Assembly: GCF_009761815.1 (NCBI RefSeq)
Contig: NZ_RWIN01000017.1
Location: 1 to 64,000 of the forward strand
DNA length: 64,000 bases
Direction of reading: 5' to 3'
From: Pseudomonas sp. PB120
GTDB lineage: Bacteria > Pseudomonadota > Gammaproteobacteria > Pseudomonadales > Pseudomonadaceae
The translations under genes were made by a program, and so were the position numbers. Under the pieces are notes generated by a model. That model searched no databases and was not told where the DNA came from. It was given only the letters and a program-made list of their open reading frames with translations. Below, piece after piece: positions 46,996 through 55,260 of this stretch. How positions within the stretch are numbered: the first letter of the stretch is position 1; each line of letters begins with the position of its first letter.

Positions 46996-47682
46996 ATGGA
47001 TATGCAGGTCTGGCGTTCGCGCCTGATGACCGGGCAATGGTTCAGCCATCTCCCTGTTCCCTTGCAGGATAGTCTGCTGGCGGCGGCTCGCGTGCGACGC
47101 TTGTCGTCCGGGCAGCTGCTGTTCAAGCGCGGCGATCCGCCTTGCGGTTTGTATGCGGTGCTTGAGGGCTCGATACGTATCGGTGCGGTCAGCGAGCAGG
47201 GCAAGGAAGCATTGCTGAGCGTGGTGGAACCGCCGCACTGGTTTGGCGAAATCTGCCTGTTCGACGGCCAGCCACGCACCCACGACGCCTTCGGCGTGGG
47301 TCAGTGCGTCCTGTTGAATATTCCGCAAAACGTGTTGCTGGCGTTGCTCGATGAGCAGCCGGTGTACTGGCGGCAATTGGCATTGCTGATGAGCCAGAAA
47401 CTGCGCATGACCTTCATCAATCTTGAACAGCTGAGCCTGATGCCGGCGGCGGCAAGACTGGCGCATCGCTTGCTGATGATCGCGGACGGCTATGGCGAAA
47501 TCGCCCCGCCGCGACGGCGGTTGCAACTGCCTCAGGAGCAACTGGCATCGATGTTGTCGCTGTCGCGCCAAACCACGAACCAGATTCTCAAGGATTTGCA
47601 GGGGCAGGGAATCATCGACCTCAGCTATGGCGAAATCGAAATTCTGGACGCCGTTCGGCTGCGGGCCTTGGCGAATTTTTGA
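46996..47682 (+). CDS. Crp/Fnr-family transcriptional regulator
   Basis: The product has 228 residues: an N-terminal cyclic-nucleotide-binding-like beta-roll (LLFKRGDPPCGLYAVLEGSIRIG), a long dimer helix and a C-terminal winged helix (LPQEQLASMLSLSRQTTNQILKDLQGQGIIDL). The beta-roll lacks the cysteine cluster of Fnr and the canonical cAMP-contact arginine pattern is unclear. TTTAGGAG supports the start. The target is unknown. Confidence 0.88.
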   Translation: MDMQVWRSRLMTGQWFSHLPVPLQDSLLAAARVRRLSSGQLLFKRGDPPCGLYAVLEGSIRIGAVSEQGKEALLSVVEPPHWFGEICLFDGQPRTHDAFGVGQCVLLNIPQNVLLALLDEQPVYWRQLALLMSQKLRMTFINLEQLSLMPAAARLAHRLLMIADGYGEIAPPRRRLQLPQEQLASMLSLSRQTTNQILKDLQGQGIIDLSYGEIEILDAVRLRALANF

Positions 47683-47752
47683 AAAGCAGCGTTATAGGTG
47701 GGCTTTGTCGTCGAAGGCGCCTAGCCTGTGACGACGATAATCGAGGTGTGCC

Positions 47753-48118
47753 ATGCGTGTGCTGTTAGTGGAAGACGAACCGGAGACCGCCAAACTCCTG
47801 GCCAACGGCCTGAATGAGGCGAGTTACTCCGTCGATGTGGCGCTAAACGGCATGGACGGTCGGCGTTTCATTGAGACCGGCGACTATGAGCTGATCATCC
47901 TCGACGTCATGCTGCCGGGGCTCAACGGCTGGCAGTTGCAGCAGCAAGTCCGCAAGCTCGGCGAGACGCCGGTGCTGTTCCTCACGACCAAAGACGGCAT
48001 CGAGGATCGGCTGCGCGGGTTGGAGTTGCATGAGGATGATTACTTGCTGAAGCCGTTTACTGTGAGCGAACTGGTGGCGCGGGTGCGTAAGTTGTTGCGG
48101 CGGGATCGAGGGCGGTAA
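47753..48118 (+). CDS. Receiver-only response regulator, probable truncated OmpR/CopR-type gene
   Basis: The product has 121 residues: a complete receiver with acidic pair in VEDEPET, phospho-Asp in LIILDVMLPGLNG, Thr/Ser in LFLTTKDG and Lys in YLLKPFT, then ELVARVRKLLRR and stop. Heavy-metal OmpR-type regulators (CopR/IrlR) continue after this point with a winged helix, which is missing here, as is any histidine kinase gene. The hipBA pair begins 112 bp on. It may be a remnant or act as a phosphate sink. Confidence 0.75.
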   Translation: MRVLLVEDEPETAKLLANGLNEASYSVDVALNGMDGRRFIETGDYELIILDVMLPGLNGWQLQQQVRKLGETPVLFLTTKDGIEDRLRGLELHEDDYLLKPFTVSELVARVRKLLRRDRGR

Positions 48119-48172
48119 ATTCTTTTGCCCTGGTTAAAAAATGAACTGGACTTAGTCAACAATCTGCACTAA

Positions 48173-48221
48173 ATACAATGCATACACAGATTTTGTTGGT
48201 TTTTGCACGGTATACAATGCA
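48173..48221. promoter_or_regulatory. Probable HipB operator region
   Basis: ATACAATGCA occurs at 48173-48182 and again at 48212-48221, 39 bp apart, upstream of the hipB start at 48231. A GTATAC palindrome (48210-48215) overlaps the second copy. Spaced repeats of this sort are typical of autoregulating toxin-antitoxin operons. Confidence 0.5.
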
Positions 48222-48230
48222 GGAAATGAA

Positions 48231-48479
48231 ATGGAAAACCTCGGAGAACTAATCCGCTCGCTCCGCAAGGAGCAAAAGTTGTCTCAGCAGGCGCTGGCAA
48301 AACAATACGGCATGAGCCGCTCCACGATTTCCGGTATCGAGAACAACACCATCGCTGAAATCGGCCTGCGCAAGGTTGAGGCCATCCTCAACGGGTTCGG
48401 CTACGAACTCACCGCCGTACCGCGCCGGTCGAAGCGCCCCACTCTGGACTCGCTGAAAAAGGCCAACTTCCATGGTTGA
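48231..48479 (+). CDS. hipB: HipB-like helix-turn-helix antitoxin
   Basis: The product has 82 residues with an Xre-type HTH (LIRSLRKEQKLSQQALAKQYGMSRSTISGIENN) and a short basic C-terminal tail. It overlaps hipA by eight bases. HipB proteins repress their operon and bind HipA. No clean ribosome site is seen beyond AGGAAATGAA. Confidence 0.85.
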   Translation: MENLGELIRSLRKEQKLSQQALAKQYGMSRSTISGIENNTIAEIGLRKVEAILNGFGYELTAVPRRSKRPTLDSLKKANFHG

Positions 48480-49704
48480 GTCGCTGGAGCCGGACCGGCT
48501 GCACATCAACGTTTCTGGAACCGCAGTCGGCACGCTCGGTCGTGGTCAGCCGCGCAGCGATTCGGTTTTTACCTACGCCGAAAACGCGCGGGAAGAAAAC
48601 TCGGTGTCGTTGACCATGCCGGCCCGCCTCGAAAGTTACACTTGGGAACATGGGCTCCCGCCAATATTTGAAATGAACCTGCCAGAGGGCGCGTTACGCG
48701 ATGAACTGGTGCGTCGTTTCAGTAAAGCGGTCAGAGGCTTCGATGATTTTTCGATGCTGGCGATCGTCGGCCCCTACCAACTGGGTCGAGTGGGTATTGC
48801 AAGCGTGGAAGATGCGAGCGAGCGTCCACCGGAAACCAGCCTCGCAGATCTTCTGGTTCATGACGGTACACAAGGCTTGTTTGATGATCTGCTGCGCACC
48901 TATGGCCAGTATTCGGGCGTTTCCGGTGTACAGCCGAAGGTGCTGATTCGTGACAGTGCAACCACCGTCGACCGGCTGACTCATCGCGGCGCGACGCACC
49001 TAGTCAAGTCCTTTCGGCCTGAGGAATATCCTGAACTCGCCGCCAACGAATATTTCTGCATGCGCGCCGCGCTCCATGCAGGGCTTGAGGTCCCTACCTT
49101 CGAACTCAGCGAGCAGGGCAAATTTCTGGTCGTCGAACGCTTCGACCTCAACAGCCAGGGGTATTTGGGGTTTGAGGATTTTTGTGTTCTCAACGCTTGG
49201 CCTTCGAAAGCCAAATACGATGGCTCATACGAAGGTGCCGCCAGGCAGATCAAGGCGTTCGTCTCCCCACCGTTGCTCAATCAGGCGCTTGAGTCTTTTT
49301 TCAAGATCGTTGCGCTTTCGTCTGCGTTGAAGAATGGTGACGCTCACCTCAAGAACTTCGGCGTGCTGTATGAACATTGCGGCCCCGATGCGCTAATAAG
49401 CCTCGCTCCCGCCTACGACATCGTCACGACGTCGGTCTACATAAAGTCCGACAGCATGGCGTTATTGCTGGGAGGATCAAAAGCATGGCCCAAGTACAAA
49501 GTGCTGATGCGCTTTGGTCGGTCGGCCTGCAACCTGACCGAGGGGCGTTGCAATGAGTTGTTGCAACAAGTCGCCCACGGGATGGCCGTGGCAATGACCG
49601 AGATGGAGCTTTACATCAAAGCCAACAGCGTCTTTGCGGACGTTGGGGAAACGATGATTGAGCAGTGGAAATCAGGCGTCGCACGCAGCCTCACGAAGAG
49701 TTGA
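48472..49704 (+). CDS. hipA: HipA-family serine/threonine kinase toxin
   Basis: The product has 410 residues: an N-terminal HipA_N domain (couple_hipA, about 5-105), the ATP-loop VSGVQPK (150-156), the kinase core with KNGDAHLKNF (D290) and metal-binding AYDIV (D316). HipA kinases phosphorylate aminoacyl-tRNA synthetases and cause persistence. All catalytic elements look intact. Its stop is adjacent to the convergent AraC gene's stop with no spacer. Confidence 0.88.
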   Translation: MVESLEPDRLHINVSGTAVGTLGRGQPRSDSVFTYAENAREENSVSLTMPARLESYTWEHGLPPIFEMNLPEGALRDELVRRFSKAVRGFDDFSMLAIVGPYQLGRVGIASVEDASERPPETSLADLLVHDGTQGLFDDLLRTYGQYSGVSGVQPKVLIRDSATTVDRLTHRGATHLVKSFRPEEYPELAANEYFCMRAALHAGLEVPTFELSEQGKFLVVERFDLNSQGYLGFEDFCVLNAWPSKAKYDGSYEGAARQIKAFVSPPLLNQALESFFKIVALSSALKNGDAHLKNFGVLYEHCGPDALISLAPAYDIVTTSVYIKSDSMALLLGGSKAWPKYKVLMRFGRSACNLTEGRCNELLQQVAHGMAVAMTEMELYIKANSVFADVGETMIEQWKSGVARSLTKS

Positions 49705-50709
49705 TCAGCGCAACCCATCCCGAAACTGCCCCGGCGTCAGCCCCGTCCAGCGCTTGAACGCGCGGCTGAAGCTGCTGGTATCGGCGAACCCCAACAGATA
49801 ACTGATTTCACTCAACGAGCATTGCGGGTCGCGCAGGTGCAGCAGCGCCAGGTTCTCGCGACTCTCGTTGAGCAGCGTGTCGAACCGACAGCCTTCGTCC
49901 GCCAGATGCCGTTGCAGGCTGCGCAAGCTCAGGTGCAGGGCCTTGGCGATGTGTTCTGCACTGGGTTCGCCTTCCGGCAGTTGCTCTTCAATGGCGTCGC
50001 GGACCTTGCGCTCCCAGGTCAGCGGTTTGAGCTGCGCCAAAGTGCGTTTAAGCACGGTTTCGTTGTGTTCGGCCAGTTCCGGATTCGCGTCGTCCAAGTG
50101 GCTGTCGAAGTCCACCAGGGAAAATTCCAGCCGGTCTTCGTCCGCCGAAAAGTGCACCGGCGAGCGAAAGACTTTGTGCCATTGATGCGGGTCTGCCGGT
50201 TCCGGCCGGCGCAAGTACACCGCCAGCGGCGCGTAATCCCGGCCCAGCCGATTGCGGCAGGTGCGCACGTAGATCGCGGTGAACGCGTCGATGGCTTCGA
50301 AGGCCGGCGCCGGATTGCCCGGTGGGATTTTCAGGCGAAAGCGATAACGATCCTCGGCGCGGCTGAGCTCAAGCTCAAGGGCATCGCTGACCACCTGGTG
50401 ATAACGCACGATGCGCTCGAACACTTCCCGCAGGCTGCCGCTGGCCACCAGCGCATAACCGAGCGCATGAAAGGTGGTCGGGCTGACGAACCGCGAAACC
50501 CGCAAGCCAATCGCCGGGTCGCCGCTGACCTGCACGGCGAGTTCCCACAGGCGCGTGGTGCTGGACAACGGGTAACGGGCGTTCGGGTCGTCCATCAATT
50601 GCGGGTCGAGCCCCGCCTGGTGACACAGGGCGGTGCTGTCGAGGCCCAGGGCGTCGAGTTGCTTGCGCAGGGCGCGGGTCCAGCTGGCAAGGGAGGTCGG
50701 TTCAGTCAT
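49705..50709 (-). CDS. AraC-family transcriptional regulator
   Basis: The product has 334 residues: an N-terminal Arabinose_bd-type domain (about 20-205) and a C-terminal AraC HTH (about 235-332: AEHIAKALHLSLRSLQRHLADEG and SEISYLLGFADTSSFSRAFKRWTGLTPGQFR). It is divergent from the desaturase gene at 50810 across 100 bp, so it probably regulates it. Confidence 0.88.
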   Translation of the reverse strand: MTEPTSLASWTRALRKQLDALGLDSTALCHQAGLDPQLMDDPNARYPLSSTTRLWELAVQVSGDPAIGLRVSRFVSPTTFHALGYALVASGSLREVFERIVRYHQVVSDALELELSRAEDRYRFRLKIPPGNPAPAFEAIDAFTAIYVRTCRNRLGRDYAPLAVYLRRPEPADPHQWHKVFRSPVHFSADEDRLEFSLVDFDSHLDDANPELAEHNETVLKRTLAQLKPLTWERKVRDAIEEQLPEGEPSAEHIAKALHLSLRSLQRHLADEGCRFDTLLNESRENLALLHLRDPQCSLSEISYLLGFADTSSFSRAFKRWTGLTPGQFRDGLR

Positions 50710-50809
50710 GCTGATTGGCGCTTCCGGTCAACAGGTTGGCGTTCACGGCTACCGTCCCGGGAAGGTTCTCAGGGCAGGATGCGAACATCAATAACCAGAG
50801 GATGGAAGC

Positions 50810-51883
50810 ATGCACGGTACTTCTGCAAGTCCCCAGCGACTGAATGCAGCGCAGCGATCAGCGCATATTCGCGAAGTGGTGTTGGCCAAGGGCGTCGAAC
50901 TGCGTCAGCGCTACCCGATACTCAACCATCAGGACGCCGTCGGCGCCGGCATTCTGGCCTTCGCCCTGGCCGGAATGATCGGCTCGTCAGCGCTGTACAT
51001 GACCGGCCAGATGGCCTGGTGGGTGTGCCTGTTGCTCAACGCTTTTTTCGCGTCGCTGACCCATGAACTGGAGCACGACCTGATCCACTCCATGTATTTC
51101 CGCAAGCAGCGGGTACCGCACAACCTGATGATGGGCCTGGTCTGGCTGGCACGGCCGAGCACGATCAACCCATGGATTCGCCGCCATCTGCACCTCAATC
51201 ACCACAAGGTATCCGGCACCGAAACCGACATGGAAGAGCGCGCCATCACCAACGGCGAACCCTGGGGTTTCGCCAGGTTGCTGATGGTCGGCGACAACGT
51301 GATGTCGGCGTTCATCCGTATGCTGCGGGCTAAAACCGCCGCGCAAAAAATCAGCATCGCCAAGCGTGCGCTCAAGGTCTACGCGCCACTGGCGCTGGTG
51401 CATTGGGGCGCGTGGTATGTGTTCCTCGGATTCCATGCTGCCAACGGCGTCGCGCACTTGCTGGGCGCGCCGATCGAGTGGTCGGCGACCACGTTGTCGG
51501 TGATGCAGGTGATCGATATCGCGGCCGTGGTGATCATCGGGCCGAATGTGTTGCGCACGTTTTGCCTGCACTTTGTCAGCTCCAACATGCACTACTACGG
51601 TGACGTCGAGCCCGGCAACGTCATGCAGCAGACGCAGGTGCTTAACCCTTGGTGGATGTGGCCGATGCAGGCGTTCTGCTTCAACTTCGGCAGCAGCCAC
51701 GGGATCCATCACTTTGTCGTAAAGGAACCGTTTTACATTCGCCAGATGACCGTGCCGGTGGCGCATAAGGTGATGCGCGAGATGGGCGTGCGGTTCAATG
51801 ATTTCGGCACGTTTGGCCGGGCGAACCGGTTTGTGCGCAAGGACAAGACTGAAGTCCAGAAAGTGCGTACGGCTCAGGCTTGA
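50810..51883 (+). CDS. Membrane fatty-acid desaturase/hydroxylase-like protein
   Basis: The product has 357 residues with four hydrophobic spans and histidine boxes HELEHD, HLHLNHH and HGIHHF. This fits the fatty-acid desaturase/alkane hydroxylase superfamily. It differs from the DesA-type enzyme at 38724 (boxes HRYSAHR/HRKHH/HNNHH) and is controlled separately, presumably by the divergent AraC protein. AGAGGATG supports the ATG. The substrate is unknown. Confidence 0.85.
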   Translation: MHGTSASPQRLNAAQRSAHIREVVLAKGVELRQRYPILNHQDAVGAGILAFALAGMIGSSALYMTGQMAWWVCLLLNAFFASLTHELEHDLIHSMYFRKQRVPHNLMMGLVWLARPSTINPWIRRHLHLNHHKVSGTETDMEERAITNGEPWGFARLLMVGDNVMSAFIRMLRAKTAAQKISIAKRALKVYAPLALVHWGAWYVFLGFHAANGVAHLLGAPIEWSATTLSVMQVIDIAAVVIIGPNVLRTFCLHFVSSNMHYYGDVEPGNVMQQTQVLNPWWMWPMQAFCFNFGSSHGIHHFVVKEPFYIRQMTVPVAHKVMREMGVRFNDFGTFGRANRFVRKDKTEVQKVRTAQA

Positions 51884-52163
51884 AGGATGAAGATGAAACT
51901 CAAAACGGCGTCGGCGCTGGTCATCAATCTGACCCATTAGGTCGATATGTTGTGACTCAGGAAGTCACCGGGCGTATGAAATGAATATGCGTTTATCGTC
52001 TATTAAAGTAATTAAATATTCCTTTAAAAGATAAGCGTTTCAGCCAATCATTGCGCTCAGCGACGTTGATTTTGCGCTAACAGGTTTTGAGTTTCCGGGG
52101 CCGTCTCCTTGGCAGGGTGCGGTCCCTTTTTTTTGCCCCGAATAATGTGCTGGCCGATGACCC
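51884..52163. other. Intergenic region with AT-rich block and isolated terminator
   Basis: The AT-rich stretch at about 51995-52035 (AATTAAATATTCCTTTAAAAG) resembles an activator-type promoter. About 60-100 bases further lies a terminator hairpin with a T8 run. No ORF with a ribosome site lies between. It may encode a small RNA or be the 3' end of the desaturase transcript. Confidence 0.4.
52097..52134 (+). terminator. Terminator-like hairpin with T8 run
   Basis: GGGGCCG at 52097-52103 pairs with CGGTCCC at 52120-52126 (one mismatch), followed by eight T. It lies 214 bp beyond the desaturase stop. Confidence 0.65.
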
Positions 52164-52254
52164 TCGTAGGAGTGAGCCTGCTCGCGATAGCGGTGTGTCA
52201 TTCAACTTGTGTGTCGACTGACACGGCCTCATCGCGAGCAGGCTCACTCCTACA
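52164..52254. repeat. REPIN (inverted REP pair)
   Basis: TCGTAGGAGTGAGCCTGCTCGCGAT pairs with ATCGCGAGCAGGCTCACTCCTACA, about 40 bases between. It is the GAGTGAGC subtype and lies upstream of the RBBP9-like gene. Confidence 0.82.
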
Positions 52255-52371
52255 TAGATTGTGTTGTATATGCGATATAGGTCTTAATAAATAGCTTCTT
52301 ATTCCTTAACGAATATAACTCTCCTCCCTATACTTGCTCGGGAACAGACACGCAGAAAGGAGAGTTCCCCC

Positions 52372-52953
52372 ATGCGCAACGAATCAATTCGCTACCTGAT
52401 TGTGCCGGGCTGGCAAGGATCGCCAGAAGATCATTGGCAAAGCCATTGGCAGAACAGCCTGCCGAACAGCGCACGGGTGGAGCAGGATGACTGGCTCACC
52501 CCGCGACGTGAAGACTGGGTGGCGGCACTGGCCGAGGCGATTGCCGCCGACAGCACGCCCGTGATCCTGATCGCCCATAGCCTGGGTTGCATCACCGTCG
52601 CCCATTGGGCCGCCACGGCGCCTCTGCAATTTTTACGTCAGGTGCGCGGCGCTTTGCTGGTTGCTCCCGCCGATGTCGAGCGCCCGGCCTGTGTGCCTGC
52701 GTTGCGCAATTTCGCACCGATCCCGACACACCTGCTGCCCTTCCCGAGCCAGGTCGTCAGCTCCGACAACGACAGCGCCGTGAGTGCGCCGCGAGCGCTG
52801 GAACTGGCGCGCAACTGGGGCGCCGAGGCGGGGATTCTGTCGGGGGCGGGGCACATCAACGTCAAGTCCGGTCACCAGCGTTGGGAGCAGGGTTTCGCTT
52901 ACCTTTATCGCCTGCAAAACCGCATGGAACATCACGCCCTGCGCCGCGCTTGA
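52372..52953 (+). CDS. RBBP9/YdeN-family alpha/beta hydrolase
   Basis: The product has 193 residues. VPGWQGSPEDHWQ is the family opening, the nucleophile is in AHSLGC (Ser about 72), and an acidic residue in SSDNDSAVS and His in GAGHINVKSGH complete a serine-hydrolase triad. AGGAGAG precedes the ATG. The substrate is unknown. It stands directly before a sigma54-type activator gene and in a sulfur-related neighbourhood, suggesting esterase or thioesterase duty on a sulfur compound, an inference only. Confidence 0.82.
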   Translation: MRNESIRYLIVPGWQGSPEDHWQSHWQNSLPNSARVEQDDWLTPRREDWVAALAEAIAADSTPVILIAHSLGCITVAHWAATAPLQFLRQVRGALLVAPADVERPACVPALRNFAPIPTHLLPFPSQVVSSDNDSAVSAPRALELARNWGAEAGILSGAGHINVKSGHQRWEQGFAYLYRLQNRMEHHALRRA

Positions 52954-53011
52954 GCCTTTTCTTTTTTTAACATCGCCCCCGTCTCCCGGCGGTTTTGGGC
53001 GGGAGCCTGCC

Positions 53012-53935
53012 ATGAGTTTCGAAACCTTCGGTCAGCCGCTGCTGACCTTTCCAGACGCAGAAAAAAGTCCCCTGAGCATCCGCGCCAAGGCGCTGGTGTT
53101 CGTCGATCCGCGCTCCCGGCAATTGCGCCAGGAGCTGGAGCAACTGGCCCCGCGCGCGATCTCGGTGTTGATTCGCGGTGAGACCGGCAGCGGCAAGGAA
53201 TTGCTGGCGCGCCACATCCATCGCGCCAGCGATCGCGGCGGTTTATTCGTCTCGGTCAATTGCGGCGCGATCAGCCCGACCTACGCCGACGCAGAATTGT
53301 TCGGTTATGCCGCCGGCGGCTATAGCGGTTCGGCCAGCAGCCGTGCCGGATGGTTCGGTTCGGCCAATGGCGGCACCCTGTATCTGGACGAGATCGGCGA
53401 CTTGCCGTTGCCGATCCAGATCAAGTTGCTCGCGGCCCTGGAGAACCATGAAGTCACGCGCGTCGGCGCGCACCAGCCGAGCCCGGTGGACGTGCGTCTG
53501 GTGGCCGCGACCAGCATCGATCTGGCCCAGGCAGTGGCCGCCGGAAAATTCCATGAACGGCTTTATCACTACCTCAGCGAAGGTCAGCTCGAACTGCCGG
53601 CATTGCGTGAGCGGGTGGGCGATATTCTTTCGCTGTCCGAGTACTTTCTCGGTATCTACAGTCAACGCCTGGACCTGCCCGTGCCATTGATCAGCGAGGC
53701 GGCGCAGCAGGTACTGGAGCGGCACAGTTGGCCGGGCAACACCCGGGAGCTGGAAAACGTTATTCACTTTGCGCTGTTGGTGAGTACCGGTGACGAGATT
53801 TTGCCGGAGCATTTGAATCTGCCTGATGAGGGGCTGGGGGGCATCGAACATCAACTCAAACAGGTTCTCACCAAGGGTTCCGACGCCGAAAAAGACGCTG
53901 TGAAACAGATACTTAAGGACGCCGGCCTCCTGTAG
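53012..53935 (+). CDS. Sigma54-activator-like AAA+ protein, SfnR-like, C-terminally truncated by a REP
   Basis: The product has 307 residues with no receiver. The AAA+ domain carries Walker A GETGSGKE (56-63) and Walker B GGTLYLDEIG (120-129). The sigma54-contact motif GAFTGA is replaced by GGYSGS (102-107) and the usual FREDLYYRL reads FHERLYHYL. The Fis-type helix-turn-helix is expected at the C-terminus, but the protein stops at EKDAVKQILKDAGLL, where that domain would begin. The stop TAG belongs to a REP element (TGTAGGAGCG). The protein probably binds no DNA unless it works with a partner. SfnR-like activators control organosulfur genes. Confidence 0.78.
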   Translation: MSFETFGQPLLTFPDAEKSPLSIRAKALVFVDPRSRQLRQELEQLAPRAISVLIRGETGSGKELLARHIHRASDRGGLFVSVNCGAISPTYADAELFGYAAGGYSGSASSRAGWFGSANGGTLYLDEIGDLPLPIQIKLLAALENHEVTRVGAHQPSPVDVRLVAATSIDLAQAVAAGKFHERLYHYLSEGQLELPALRERVGDILSLSEYFLGIYSQRLDLPVPLISEAAQQVLERHSWPGNTRELENVIHFALLVSTGDEILPEHLNLPDEGLGGIEHQLKQVLTKGSDAEKDAVKQILKDAGLL

Positions 53936-54030
53936 GAGCGAGCTTGCTCGCGATGGTCGTCAACGATGACGCGGGTTTTCTGGATGCCCGTGTTGTTCTT
54001 TCGTTTATCGCGAGCGAGCTCGCTCCTACA
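53931..54030. repeat. REPIN providing the stop codon of the sigma54-type gene
   Basis: TGTAGGAGCGAGCTTGCTCGCGATGG begins inside the last codons of the upstream gene. Its inverted partner ends TCGCTCCTACA, with about 45 bases between the arms. Confidence 0.85.
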
Positions 54031-54207
54031 GGGTAATGCGCGCGCTAGAGCGGTATGAACAAAATGGAATATGAAAGTGAATAAAAGATATTGTTCGGGA
54101 ATAAAAAATCCCGGTATTGTCCGCGTCACGCCAGCGATAGCATTTCGCCGGCACCTTCATATTTAGCCGTCGCCGCTGGCGACCGTGATTTTCGATAAGG
54201 ACACTGC

Positions 54208-54990
54208 ATGAAAAAGGTTCTGTTGTTCACCGCTCTGGCGGCTGCCCTGGCTGCAGGCCTGGCCCAGGCTGGCGAGAAACTGGTGGTTGCGGCGACCCCG
54301 ATTCCACACGCCGAGATTCTGGAACTGATCAAGCCAACCCTCGCCAAAGAAGGCGTGGACCTGGAAATCAAAGTCTTCACCGACTACGTTCAGCCGAACG
54401 TGCAGGTCGACCAGAAGCGTCTGGACGCTAACTACTTCCAGACCCTGCCGTACCTGAAAAGCTTTAACGAAGGCAAAGGCACCAACCTGGTGACCGTGAT
54501 CGGCGTTCACGTTGAACCCTTCGGTGGCTACTCGAAGAAAGTCAAAACCCTGGCTGAGCTGAAAGACGGCGCGACCATCGCGATCCCGAACGAAGGCAGC
54601 AACAGCGGTCGTGCCCTGATCCTGCTGCAGAAGGCTGGCCTGATCGAGTTGAAAGACCCGAAAAACGCCTTGGCTACGCCGAAAGACATCGCCAAGAACC
54701 CGCACAACTTCAAGTTCAAGGAACTTGAGTCCGCCATGTTGCCGCGCGTTCTGGACCAGGTTGACCTGGACATGATCAACACCAACTACGCGCTGGAAGC
54801 GGGTCTGAACCCGGCCAAAGACGCACTGGTAATCGAAGGCGCAGATTCGCCTTACGTGAACTTCCTGGTAGCTCGTCCGGACAACAAGGACAGCGTTGCC
54901 ATCCAGAAACTGGCCAAGGCATTGACCAGCCCGGAAGTGAAAGCCTTCATCGAGAAGAAGTATAGCGGCGCGGTACTGCCGGCGTTCTGA
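54208..54990 (+). CDS. metQ: MetQ/NlpA-family methionine-binding protein
   Basis: The product has 260 residues. A Sec signal (LLFTALAAALAAGLAQA) is cleaved before GEKL; there is no lipobox Cys, unlike lipoprotein MetQ. The mature protein has the family's ATPIPHAEILE, YFQTLPYLKSF, IGVHVEPFGGYS, IPNEGSNSGRALILLQKAGLI and TNYALEAGL. It likely binds D/L-methionine or a related sulfur compound. No metNI genes adjoin it, so it must use a transporter encoded elsewhere. A good terminator follows. Confidence 0.9.
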   Translation: MKKVLLFTALAAALAAGLAQAGEKLVVAATPIPHAEILELIKPTLAKEGVDLEIKVFTDYVQPNVQVDQKRLDANYFQTLPYLKSFNEGKGTNLVTVIGVHVEPFGGYSKKVKTLAELKDGATIAIPNEGSNSGRALILLQKAGLIELKDPKNALATPKDIAKNPHNFKFKELESAMLPRVLDQVDLDMINTNYALEAGLNPAKDALVIEGADSPYVNFLVARPDNKDSVAIQKLAKALTSPEVKAFIEKKYSGAVLPAF

Positions 54991-55019
54991 TTCGCGAGGT
55001 AAACCCCTTCAAGGTTTCC

Positions 55020-55054
55020 AACGCCGACGGCTGAAACAGCGTCGGCGTTTTTTT
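55020..55054 (+). terminator. Rho-independent terminator after metQ
   Basis: AACGCCGACG pairs with CGTCGGCGTT around a 10-base loop, followed by T7. It is strong and directly downstream of metQ. Confidence 0.92.
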
Positions 55055-55083
55055 GTGTCCGCAACTTTTGAAGCTGGGGCTTT

Positions 55084-55228
55084 TGTGGCGAGGGAGCTTG
55101 TCGGATCGCCGCACCGTCCCGCTCGGCTGCGCAGCAGTCGCAAACAACCGATGCGGTACGTCAGGCATATCGCGTGCGCAGTTTTAGGGGCGCTTCGCAC
55201 CCCAGCGCGAGCAAGCTCGCTCGCCACG
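55084..55228. repeat. REP element cluster, GTGGCGAGGGAGC class
   Basis: GTGGCGAGGGAGCTTGTCGG at the left and GCGAGCAAGCTCGCTCGCCAC at the right mark a degenerate REPIN with about 100 bases between. It belongs to the same class as the element inside the gene at 9269. Confidence 0.7.
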
Positions 55229-55260
55229 GAGACCACAGACTTCATTTACCTCAAGATCGT

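Noticed and set aside
52290..52325. A third copy of the 38-bp element upstream of the RBBP9-like gene
   Set aside because: Only TTAACG and general AT-richness match; alignment needs a gap and falls well below the 32/38 seen for the real pair.
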